NCBI RefSeq assembly: GCF_019966535.1
Contig: NZ_JAIMID010000006.1
Location: forward strand, 62,001 to 126,000
Direction of reading: 5' to 3'
Source of the DNA: Mesobacterium pallidum
Lineage (GTDB): Bacteria; Pseudomonadota; Alphaproteobacteria; Rhodobacterales; Rhodobacteraceae
DNA length: 64,000 bases
The position numbers and the translations under genes are program-made. This document shows positions 17,807 to 24,878 of this stretch, piece by piece. How positions within the stretch are numbered: the first letter of the stretch is position 1; each line of letters opens with the position of its first letter. The notes under the pieces are model-generated. The model was given only the letters and a program-made list of their open reading frames with translations, ran no database searches and was not told the origin of the DNA.

Positions 17807-18760
17807 TCAGGTGGGCGCTGGCCCGGCCACATAGGTCTTGGCGTACATCGCCTTCAGGTGATCCTCGACCCGGATGGGCGGGTACTTCGGCACCTCGTCG
17901 GAATAGAGACAGGTCGGCACACAGGTCACCTCATAATCCGGATTGCCGGTGTAGAAGAACGGGACCGAGTAGCGTTCCCGCCCCGAGCGGTTGATCACCC
18001 GGTGCAGGGTCGACCGGTAGCGGTCGTTGGTCCAGCGCGCGATCATGTCACCCAGGTTGACGACATAGGCGCCGGGAATGGGCGGCGCATCGATCCAGCC
18101 GCCGTCCGGGTCCTTGACCTGCAAGCCGCCCACGTTGTCCTGCAGCAGGATCGTCAGCCCGCCGAAATCGGTATGGGCCCCGGCGCCCATCTCGTCCGGC
18201 ACCTCCGCCCGCGCGGGCGGGTAGTGCAGCAGGCGCAGGGTGGTCAGTGGCTGCTCGGTGAACGCCTTGAAGGCATCCTCGGCCAGCCCAAGCGACAGGG
18301 CCATGCCGCGCATCAGCGTGGCGCCCACGGCTCCCAGCGCCGCCTGGTAGGCTATCATGGTCGGCCGGAACCCCGGCAGGTCAGAGGGCCACTGGTTGGC
18401 CCCCTGGTTGAACCGCCCGAAGCGCGGGTCGCGCTCGGGCAGCTCCTCGCCGATGTAATAGCCTTCCTTGCGGTCGGGCAAAGCGCCCGGTTGCAGGGTC
18501 TGGCCGCCGAGGTATTCATAGCCGCGATTGGCCGGGCTTTGCGCCTTGTCCACTGCGTCCTTGGCCTCGGGGGCCAGGTCGAAAAGCGCCCGCGTCTCGT
18601 CGATCACCGCGCGGATCAGCCCCTCGGGCACGCCATGGCCGGTGCAGTAGAAGAACCCGTGCGCCAGGCAGGCCGAGCCCAGCTGTTCCCCCACAATCGC
18701 CCGGTCCATGGGGTTCGAAGAGGCAAGCCCCGAGATGTCGATGATCGGCAGGCTGGCCAT
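17807..18760 (-). CDS. Isopenicillin-N-synthase-like Fe(II)/2OG oxygenase (first)
   Basis: This 317-residue protein belongs to the plant-type/IPNS-like non-haem iron oxygenase family. The iron triad is visible as H196-T-D198 and H253, and the 2-oxoglutarate-binding R263-x-S265 follows (RYS). The N-terminal domain (LPIIDISGL, FFYCTGHGVP) is the conserved DIOX_N region. Family members hydroxylate or demethylate small molecules in the cytoplasm. The start at 18760 lies one base after the stop of the second, related oxygenase, so the two are co-translated. Context with nucleobase-type importer and deaminases suggests a nucleobase-like substrate, by analogy with thymine-7-hydroxylase. That substrate is inference. 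Confidence 0.87.
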   Translation of the reverse strand: MASLPIIDISGLASSNPMDRAIVGEQLGSACLAHGFFYCTGHGVPEGLIRAVIDETRALFDLAPEAKDAVDKAQSPANRGYEYLGGQTLQPGALPDRKEGYYIGEELPERDPRFGRFNQGANQWPSDLPGFRPTMIAYQAALGAVGATLMRGMALSLGLAEDAFKAFTEQPLTTLRLLHYPPARAEVPDEMGAGAHTDFGGLTILLQDNVGGLQVKDPDGGWIDAPPIPGAYVVNLGDMIARWTNDRYRSTLHRVINRSGRERYSVPFFYTGNPDYEVTCVPTCLYSDEVPKYPPIRVEDHLKAMYAKTYVAGPAPT

Positions 18761-18761
18761 G

Positions 18762-19757
18762 TCACTTCTTTCCGAAATTGGCGCCAAGGCGCATCTGGAT
18801 GTAGTCGTGGCCGGTCATGGGCTCGTACTTGCCCTCGGGGCCGGCCAGCAGCGTGTCCATGTTGGCCTGGGCGAAATAGGCGATGGAATAGCGCGGCCCG
18901 AGGCTTTCGCCCGGTTTCGGCATCCGCACCCGGTGCAGGTTCGACAAGAGCTTGTCGTCCGACCAGCGCATCAGCATGTCGCCGATGTTGCAGGTGATGA
19001 CGCCGCCCAGCGGGGGCACGTCTGTCCATTGCGTGGCGCGGCCCTTTTCATCCTTGCCGGGACACAGCTGCAGCCCGCCCTGGCCCGCGTGCTGGTGCAG
19101 CAGCGTCAGGCAGTCGAAATCGGTATGCGCGCCCGCCCGCCAGAACTTGAAATCCTCGGGCTGGGCATCCTCCATCCCCAGGTAATGCAGCAGGCGCAGG
19201 GTCGACTGGTACTGGTCGGTCTCGGGGTCGTGGCCCTGGGTAAAGAAATCGGCCGGAAAGCCAAGCTTGTCGGCGAAACAGTCCAGCACCCGCATGGCGA
19301 CGGCCCAGTTGTGCCGCTCGAAGGCCAGCATGGTCGCCTTGAAGTGACGCACTTCGTCGCCCGTCGGCCAGAGCTTCTTCATCCGCGGCAGGGTGATCTG
19401 GTAGCTTTCCTTGCGGTCCGCCGTCCCGGTCGAGGGCCGCACCTGCGCCATGTATTCCCAGCCCGAGTTGGTGCCGGGCATCAGCGGGTACTTGGCCTTG
19501 ACCTCCTGCGGCAGGGCGAAGAACTTTTCCGACAGCGCGAAGGCGTCGTCGATCAGCTCCTGCGGGATGCCGTGGTTGGTCAGCTGGAAGAACCCGATCT
19601 CGGTGGCGGCTTTCCACAGCGCCTCGGTGATCTCGGGCTTGCGGGCAAAGAAATCCGACATGTCGATCTGGGGGATGTCGCGTTCGACATCCTCGCCGTA
19701 GCCGCCGAAGCCGGCCTCCTTGTTCAGCTCTTCGAGGTCGTAGGGTGCAGTGCTCAT
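18762..19757 (-). CDS. Isopenicillin-N-synthase-like Fe(II)/2OG oxygenase (second)
   Basis: This 331-residue paralogue of the next gene has the same architecture. It has an N-terminal DIOX_N region (IPQIDMSDFF, GFFQLTNHGIP), the iron triad H211-T-D213 and H275, and the 2OG-contacting R289-x-S291 (RYS). The two paralogues differ widely outside the motifs, so they probably act on different substrates or sequential steps. The ATG at 19757 has an AAGGAGA ribosome site. A large inverted repeat lies between this gene and the amidohydrolase upstream. The oxygenase pair may have its own promoter or be expressed from readthrough. Confidence 0.87.
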   Translation of the reverse strand: MSTAPYDLEELNKEAGFGGYGEDVERDIPQIDMSDFFARKPEITEALWKAATEIGFFQLTNHGIPQELIDDAFALSEKFFALPQEVKAKYPLMPGTNSGWEYMAQVRPSTGTADRKESYQITLPRMKKLWPTGDEVRHFKATMLAFERHNWAVAMRVLDCFADKLGFPADFFTQGHDPETDQYQSTLRLLHYLGMEDAQPEDFKFWRAGAHTDFDCLTLLHQHAGQGGLQLCPGKDEKGRATQWTDVPPLGGVITCNIGDMLMRWSDDKLLSNLHRVRMPKPGESLGPRYSIAYFAQANMDTLLAGPEGKYEPMTGHDYIQMRLGANFGKK

Positions 19758-19858
19758 GTTTCCGTCTCCTTGGTCAGGGTGATGGAGCAATGACCTGCGG
19801 GTCTGCCGCTGCCTGCTTATACTCCGGTTGGGTATTCTTATTGACTGGCCCGATCAGA

Positions 19859-19940
19859 GGACCGCGCCCGACCCGGGGGTGGGCGCAGTCGCGCCCGCCC
19901 TGGGGGGCGGGTCGGGCGCGGTCCGGCGCCAAGGCGCCGG
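19859..19940. repeat. Large inverted repeat followed by a small hairpin
   Basis: A perfect 17-base inverted repeat (GGACCGCGCCCGACCCG at 19859-19875, complement at 19908-19924) encloses an inner GGGCGC-AGTC-GCGCCC dyad. A second perfect hairpin, CCGGCGCC-AA-GGCGCCGG, begins at 19923. It lies between the amidohydrolase stop and the second oxygenase start. It could terminate or process the ABC-amidohydrolase transcript. There is no T-run, so a simple intrinsic terminator is unlikely. Confidence 0.75.
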
Positions 19941-19958
19941 ACGGGAAGCATTCCGAAC

Positions 19959-21338
19959 TCACGCCGGGGCATGGCTCGCCTCCACCGCTGCGCGCTTGGC
20001 TTTCAGCTTGGCGACGACCCGCGCTGCATCCTCGGCCAGTTGGCCAAGATCGCAGCCCGGCAACTTGCCGTCCCGCACCACCGGCTTGCCGGCGACAAAG
20101 GAATGCCTGACCACCGCCGCCCCGGTCACCACCGGCGCCAGCGCCGGATCGTGCAGGCCGAGGTTCCGGGGGGCCGAGATGTCGTAGACCACGAGGTCGG
20201 CCGCCATGCCCGGCGCGATCACACCGAGCTTGTCGTAGCCGAGGACCGAGGCCGCGCCCTGCGTCGCCCAGTGCAGCACCGTCTCGGCGCGCGTGGCGCC
20301 GACGCCCTTGGTCGCGCGGTGCAGCGAAAAGGCCGCATACATCGCGGCGCCCATGTCGGCGGCTTCGTTGGCCCCTGCCCCGTCGACCGCCAGCCCGACC
20401 TTGCCGCCCAGCGCCTGCAGCGCATCGGCGGGCGCCACGCCCGAGCCGAGCCGCGCGTTCGCCTGCGGGCAATGGGCCATGCCGGTGCCGGTCTCGTGCA
20501 GCAGCGCGACCTCCGCCGCGTCCGCCTCGACCAAATGCGCGAACCAGACGTCCTCGCCCAGCCAGCCGTGGCGGTCGAGCCAGGGGACCGGCCGCTCGCC
20601 GTACTTGGCGAGGGTGAAATCGACGTAAGCCATGTTCTCGCTCAGGTGCGAATGCAGCCGCAGCCCCTGCGACCGGGCGGACTGGGCGACCTCCGACAGC
20701 TCTCCGGGGTCGAGGTTGAACGTGGGGGTTGTCGGAGCGCAGGCCACGCGGGTCATGGCGAAATCGGACGGATCGTGCCAGCGGTTCGCCGCCGCCTCGA
20801 CCCCGCCAAGGAAGCCGTCGAGCGTCTCGCAGGGGGACGGCGGCACGGTCGGGTCGTCAAAGACGCGGCCCTTGGTCATGCCTCCGCGCGCGAGGACGAA
20901 ACGCAGGCCCAACTTTGCAGCTTCGTCGAACAGCACCTCGGCCGGGTCGTAGTCGTAGCGGTCCGAAAAGACGTAATGGTGGTCGCACACGGTCGTCGCC
21001 CCGGTCAGCGCCAGCTCGACCAGCCCGATCCGGGCCGAGATGCGCAGGGCGTCCTCGTCCAGCAGCGGCCACCAGGTGTAGGGCACCTGCATCAGCCAGG
21101 GGTCGAGCGGTTCGTTGATCGCGAGGCCCTTCAGGACGGACTGGAACAGGTGGTGATGGGCGTTGACCAGACCCGGCGTGACCACGCAGCCGGCGGCGTC
21201 GGTGACCTCTTCGCCGGGCTTCGCGACCAAGTCGCCGACCTCGGCGATCACGCCCTTCTCGATCCGGATGGCGCCGGTGACGCGGCTGCCGGAGGCGTCG
21301 CCGGCCAGCCCGTGGGAGATATTGGCGATCAGGGTCAT
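19959..21338 (-). CDS. TRZ/ATZ-like amidohydrolase, probable nucleobase (8-oxoguanine-type) deaminase
   Basis: This 459-residue cytoplasmic metal-dependent hydrolase belongs to the cytosine deaminase/atrazine hydrolase branch. Metal ligands are visible in NAHHH (H61, H63), a mid-protein LHSHLSE, and a C-terminal AVDGAGANE aspartate. MAHCPQANARLGSG is typical of the TRZ/ATZ group. NAHHHLFQS and the CDHHYVF stretch resemble 8-oxoguanine deaminases and hydroxyatrazine-type hydrolases. The reaction is probably hydrolytic deamination of a purine or s-triazine-like ring, but the substrate is not proven. The start at 21338 overlaps the permease stop (ATGA). The longer open frame upstream reads through the permease gene and is rejected. 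Confidence 0.85.
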   Translation of the reverse strand: MTLIANISHGLAGDASGSRVTGAIRIEKGVIAEVGDLVAKPGEEVTDAAGCVVTPGLVNAHHHLFQSVLKGLAINEPLDPWLMQVPYTWWPLLDEDALRISARIGLVELALTGATTVCDHHYVFSDRYDYDPAEVLFDEAAKLGLRFVLARGGMTKGRVFDDPTVPPSPCETLDGFLGGVEAAANRWHDPSDFAMTRVACAPTTPTFNLDPGELSEVAQSARSQGLRLHSHLSENMAYVDFTLAKYGERPVPWLDRHGWLGEDVWFAHLVEADAAEVALLHETGTGMAHCPQANARLGSGVAPADALQALGGKVGLAVDGAGANEAADMGAAMYAAFSLHRATKGVGATRAETVLHWATQGAASVLGYDKLGVIAPGMAADLVVYDISAPRNLGLHDPALAPVVTGAAVVRHSFVAGKPVVRDGKLPGCDLGQLAEDAARVVAKLKAKRAAVEASHAPA

Positions 21339-22177
21339 CGGGAGCTCTTGGGCAGCGACCAGGGGAAGAAGAGCTTTTGCAAGAGGCTCACCGCCTGGAA
21401 CAGGATCAGCGACATCGCCACCAGAACGACCAGCCCCGCCCAGGCCTGCGGCAGCCGGAACATCGAGGTGGAGAACTGGATGAAATAGCCCAGCCCCTTC
21501 TCGGCCGCGACGAATTCGGCCACCACGGCGCCGATGACGGCGAGGGTGATGGAGATCTTGAGGCCGGAAAAGATGTAGGGCGTGGCATAGGGCAGCCGGA
21601 TCTGGGTGATCTCGCGCCATTGCGGCGCGCGCAGGGAGCGCGACAGCTCGATCAGTTCCGGCGGCGTGGCCATCAGGCCGGTGGTCATCGACACTACCAG
21701 CGGAAAGAAGGAAATCATGAAGGTGATGACCACGCGCGGGGCGTCATCCGTGCCCAGCACCACGATGATGATCGGCGCGACGGCGACCACGGGGACGGAC
21801 TGGATGACGACCAGCAGGGGGTAGAGCGCGCGGCTCAGCAGCCGAGACTTGGCGAGGCCCACGGCGATTGGCAGCGAGACCAGGATCGACACGGCGTAGC
21901 CCAGGAGCGCCACGCGCAGGGTCGCCCAGACGTGCTGCGCCCAGCGGGCCGGCTCCACCGCGTCGAAACCGCCAAGGATGCGCGTCGGCGCGGGCAGCAC
22001 GTAACTTGGCACCGCGAAAAGCCGCGTGCCCAGTTCCCAGATCAGCAGGATCGCGGCGAAGGTCAGCAGCGGCAGAAGCGCCGGTGTGCGGATCAGCCTT
22101 TCGCTCAGCGGCACGGGCGGGGACTGGGGCGCCTCCACCGTCTTTGTGGCGGGGGCGACATCGGCCTTGGCACTCAT
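21335..22177 (-). CDS. ABC transporter permease (SsuC/TauC/ThiX type)
   Basis: This 280-residue inner-membrane permease has about six membrane segments and the BPD-type EAA loop (ELSRSLRAPQWREITQIRLP). It belongs to the nitrate/sulfonate/taurine and pyrimidine-precursor importer group. It is coupled to the ATPase gene upstream (TGATG overlap) and to the amidohydrolase downstream (four-base overlap). Its importer probably feeds the deaminase and oxygenases; the substrate is inferred from context only. Confidence 0.93.
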   Translation of the reverse strand: MSAKADVAPATKTVEAPQSPPVPLSERLIRTPALLPLLTFAAILLIWELGTRLFAVPSYVLPAPTRILGGFDAVEPARWAQHVWATLRVALLGYAVSILVSLPIAVGLAKSRLLSRALYPLLVVIQSVPVVAVAPIIIVVLGTDDAPRVVITFMISFFPLVVSMTTGLMATPPELIELSRSLRAPQWREITQIRLPYATPYIFSGLKISITLAVIGAVVAEFVAAEKGLGYFIQFSTSMFRLPQAWAGLVVLVAMSLILFQAVSLLQKLFFPWSLPKSSR

Positions 22178-22956
22178 CAGGCCACCTCTTTCTTGATCAG
22201 CAGGCCCCGCAGGTGGGCCATGTAATCCTGCATCTCGGGGCTGCGCAGGCTGTCCTCGCCGCGCGGACGGCCCAGCGGCACCGGCATGTCGGCGATCACC
22301 CGGCCGGGGCGTTCCGACATGACCACCACGCGGTCGGCCAGCAGCACCGCCTCGGGGATGGAATGGGTGATGAAGAGCACCGTCTTGGGGCTGGCCTGCC
22401 AGAGGCGCAGGAGCTCGAACCCCATGGCGTCGCGGGTGAGCGCGTCGAGCGCCGAGAAGGGCTCGTCCATCAGCAGGATGTCGGGGTTCAGGAACAGCGC
22501 GCGGGCGATGCCGACGCGCTGCTGCATCCCGCCCGACAGCTCTCCGGGCAGGCGCTTTTCGAAACCCTCGAGACCCACGGTCGCGATGATCTCGCGGGCG
22601 CGGGCCCGGTCCTTGGCGTCCACCCGGCCGCGCATGTGGCGGGCCGGGAAGACGACGTTATCCTCGACGCTGGCCCAGGGCAGCAGGGTCGCCTGCTGGA
22701 ACACGATCCCGATGTCGTCGCGCGGCTGCGTGACGGGGGTGCTGAACACCTCGACCTGACCCTCGGTCGGGCGCATGAGGCCCGAGGTCAGCCGCAGCAG
22801 CGTGGACTTGCCGCAGCCCGAAGGCCCCAGCACCGCCACGAATTCATGCTGCGCGATGTCCAGGTCCACGCCCCGAAGCGCCGTGAGCGGGCCGCTGTCG
22901 GTCAGGAAGGTCTGACCGACGCCGGTGAAGGTGATCGCGTGCTCTGCCAGCGCCAT
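22177..22956 (-). CDS. ABC transporter ATP-binding protein (SsuB/TauB type)
   Basis: This 259-residue cytoplasmic ATPase has Walker A GPSGCGKST, a Q-loop, signature LSGGMQQR and Walker B ILLMDEPFSALD, followed by the H-loop FITHS. Length and order match the nitrate/sulfonate/taurine subfamily. It lies four bases downstream of the binding-protein gene and overlaps the permease start, giving a tight binding protein-ATPase-permease-amidohydrolase operon on the minus strand. Confidence 0.95.
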   Translation of the reverse strand: MALAEHAITFTGVGQTFLTDSGPLTALRGVDLDIAQHEFVAVLGPSGCGKSTLLRLTSGLMRPTEGQVEVFSTPVTQPRDDIGIVFQQATLLPWASVEDNVVFPARHMRGRVDAKDRARAREIIATVGLEGFEKRLPGELSGGMQQRVGIARALFLNPDILLMDEPFSALDALTRDAMGFELLRLWQASPKTVLFITHSIPEAVLLADRVVVMSERPGRVIADMPVPLGRPRGEDSLRSPEMQDYMAHLRGLLIKKEVA

Positions 22957-22960
22957 CGGC

Positions 22961-23959
22961 TTACTCGGCCGCCGGCATGAAGGACCGGTCGACGATCGAC
23001 TCGGGGTCGAGCGACGCCTCGTCGAGGCCCTGCGACGCCGCTACGCGGGTCCAGGTCGCGGCCAGGCGGTCGGCGTCAAAGGCGCCAAGGCCATAGGTCT
23101 CGGTCACGTCGTTGAACGCCAGCTTCGACGCGTCGAGCCAGCTGCCCTTGACGTCCTCGGCCTTGAGCTCGGGGACCAGCGCGGCGACGGCGTCGGCGGC
23201 CTTGTCGGGGTTCTCGTTGGCAAAGACCAGCGAGTCCTGGAAGGCCTTGAGGAACCGCTTGGCGACATCCGGACGCTCGGCCAGGAAGGTGTCCGAGGCG
23301 ACCAGCGAGGCCGAGTAAAGCTCGAGCCCGGCATCGGCCCAGGGCAGGATCACGATTTCCTTGCCGGCCTCGGTGGCCTGGCCGGTATAGCGCGACACGT
23401 CCGTCAGCCAGGCGATGATCGCATCGGCCTGGCCGGTCATCAGCAGCGGGCCCAGCGCGCCCGGGTCGGCCTTGGTCAGCTCGATATCCGCCTCGGACAT
23501 GCCGTTTTCGGCCAGCACCAGCGGCAGGAAGACGTTGGACGAGGTGAAGGGCGAGGTCGCGATGTTCTTGCCCTTGACGTCGGTGATCGAGGTGATGCCG
23601 GTGTCGGCCGTTGTGTAGAAGGCGTGCGGGCCGGTGTTGAAGATGTTCATCACGGCGGTCACGGGCACGCTTTCCGTCGCGCGGGCGGCCATCAGCGCCT
23701 CGATCCCGGCGCTGCCGATGTCCGAGGTGCCGGTGGCGATCTTGGTGATCGCCTCGGACGACCCGCGGCCCTGCTCGATGCTCACCTCGAGGCCGGCGGC
23801 CTCGCAGATGCCTTCGTGGATGCAGACATAGATCGGCGACTTGTCGCCGCCCGGCAGCCAGTCCAGCTGGTAGGTCACCTTGTCGAGCGCCGAGGCCGAG
23901 CCGGCCGTCATCAGCGCGGCAGCGGCCACGCACAGCGATTTCACGTCAAACATGCGCAT
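22961..23959 (-). CDS. ABC transporter substrate-binding protein (NMT1/THI5-like)
   Basis: This protein of about 332 residues is periplasmic, with a signal peptide (CVAAAALMTAGSASA) and a mature start near LDKVTYQLDWLPGGDKSPIY. That start resembles the NMT1/THI5-like domain used for thiamine pyrimidine precursors, sulfonates, riboflavin or nucleobase-like compounds. The C-terminal Trp/Asp-rich half is normal for the family. ATG codons at 23968, 23959 and 23953 are all possible. I chose 23959 because AAAAGGG lies at a good distance. It is the first gene of the importer operon. The name alone does not define the ligand. Confidence 0.88.
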   Translation of the reverse strand: MRMFDVKSLCVAAAALMTAGSASALDKVTYQLDWLPGGDKSPIYVCIHEGICEAAGLEVSIEQGRGSSEAITKIATGTSDIGSAGIEALMAARATESVPVTAVMNIFNTGPHAFYTTADTGITSITDVKGKNIATSPFTSSNVFLPLVLAENGMSEADIELTKADPGALGPLLMTGQADAIIAWLTDVSRYTGQATEAGKEIVILPWADAGLELYSASLVASDTFLAERPDVAKRFLKAFQDSLVFANENPDKAADAVAALVPELKAEDVKGSWLDASKLAFNDVTETYGLGAFDADRLAATWTRVAASQGLDEASLDPESIVDRSFMPAAE

Positions 23960-24319
23960 TTGGCACATCCCTTTTCCCTGTTGTCTTCGATGCTGATCGA
24001 GCAGCGGGTCCGTCACGTCTCACCTCACACTGGCCGGGAAATGCCCGGCGCACGTCGCGTTGTCAGGTGAGCAATGTCAGGGCCAAGTGCCCTACCGCTT
24101 CTACTCGCGGTCATCCGGCCGCAAGGCCGCGACGGAGTCACCGGGATTCGCGCATTCCCGGCGCCGGCGGCCAGGCGATGCCCGGTTTTTGGGCAGAATC
24201 CTCGCGGGTTGCCGGGTCTCTCGCCGCATCTTGCGCCACCCGCCCGGCCCGGAGGTATCCGTTTGGCAATCGCTTCGTGCCGCCGCAGGGTGCCCGGGAT
24301 CAACAGAACGGAGGCGCCC
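23960..24319. promoter_or_regulatory. Divergent region between importer operon and nucleoside deaminase
   Basis: This 360-base gap must hold promoters for both directions. I see a CCGGG-AAATG-CCCGG dyad near 24036-24050 but no recognisable riboswitch. A frame open from 24074 into the deaminase gene has no family similarity before the ATG at 24320, so I do not count it as coding. Confidence 0.4.
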
Positions 24320-24811
24320 ATGCCCATCACCCCCGAACAGGACCTTGCGCTGCTGCGCCGGTCGATCACGCTGGCCGAGGAAAGCCGCGCCCGCGGTGAC
24401 CACCCCTTCGGCGCGCTGCTGGCCGGCCCCGACGGCGAGATCCTGCTGGAAGAGATGAACACCTGCGGCACCAGGGGCGACCGGACGGGCCATGCCGAGC
24501 GCAACCTGATGACCGCCGCCTCGCTGAAATACGACGTCGAGTTCCTGCGCGGCTGCACGATGTACACCAGCGCCGAGCCCTGCGCGATGTGCGCAGGCTC
24601 AGTCTACTGGACCGGCGTCGGCCGCGTGGTGCACGGGATGAGCGAAAAGGCCCTGAAGGACCTGATCGGCCCCGACCCCGAGAACCTGACCATGGACCTG
24701 CCCTGCACGGTCATCTTCGGCGCGGGGCAACGCCCGGTCGAGGTGGTCGGCCCGCTGCTGTCCGAGGAAAGCGCGGTGGTCCACGAAGGGTTCTGGTCGG
24801 GACTGGGCTGA
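24320..24811 (+). CDS. Nucleoside/nucleobase deaminase (cytidine deaminase-like fold)
   Basis: This 163-residue zinc enzyme has the signature HAE (H58, E60) and PCAMC (C88, C91) of the CDA/tRNA-adenosine/guanine deaminase superfamily. The N-terminal DHPFGALL block resembles guanine deaminase and related nucleobase deaminases rather than TadA. Expected reaction: hydrolytic deamination of a free base or nucleoside. The start has a good GGAGG ribosome site (24311-24315). It is divergent from the importer-amidohydrolase operon, so two different deaminases serve this locus. Confidence 0.88.
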   Translation: MPITPEQDLALLRRSITLAEESRARGDHPFGALLAGPDGEILLEEMNTCGTRGDRTGHAERNLMTAASLKYDVEFLRGCTMYTSAEPCAMCAGSVYWTGVGRVVHGMSEKALKDLIGPDPENLTMDLPCTVIFGAGQRPVEVVGPLLSEESAVVHEGFWSGLG

Positions 24812-24832
24812 GGCTCCGATCCGCGCAACGAA

Positions 24833-24860
24833 AAAGGGCGGCCCCGATGGGCCGCCCTTT
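24833..24860. terminator. Bidirectional intrinsic terminator
   Basis: A 12-base-pair stem, AAAGGGCGGCCC, with a CGAT tetraloop and its exact complement ends in TTT on the plus strand and TTTTT on the minus strand. It lies between the convergent deaminase gene (stop 24811) and the RTX gene (stop 24879), and fits termination of both. Confidence 0.85.
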
Positions 24861-24878
24861 GTGCATTGGCGCGCCGGA

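Noticed and set aside
23960..24319. A riboswitch (purine, TPP or guanidine type) upstream of the importer or deaminase.
   Set aside because: I could not find the conserved core bases of these classes; only a short CCGGG dyad is present.
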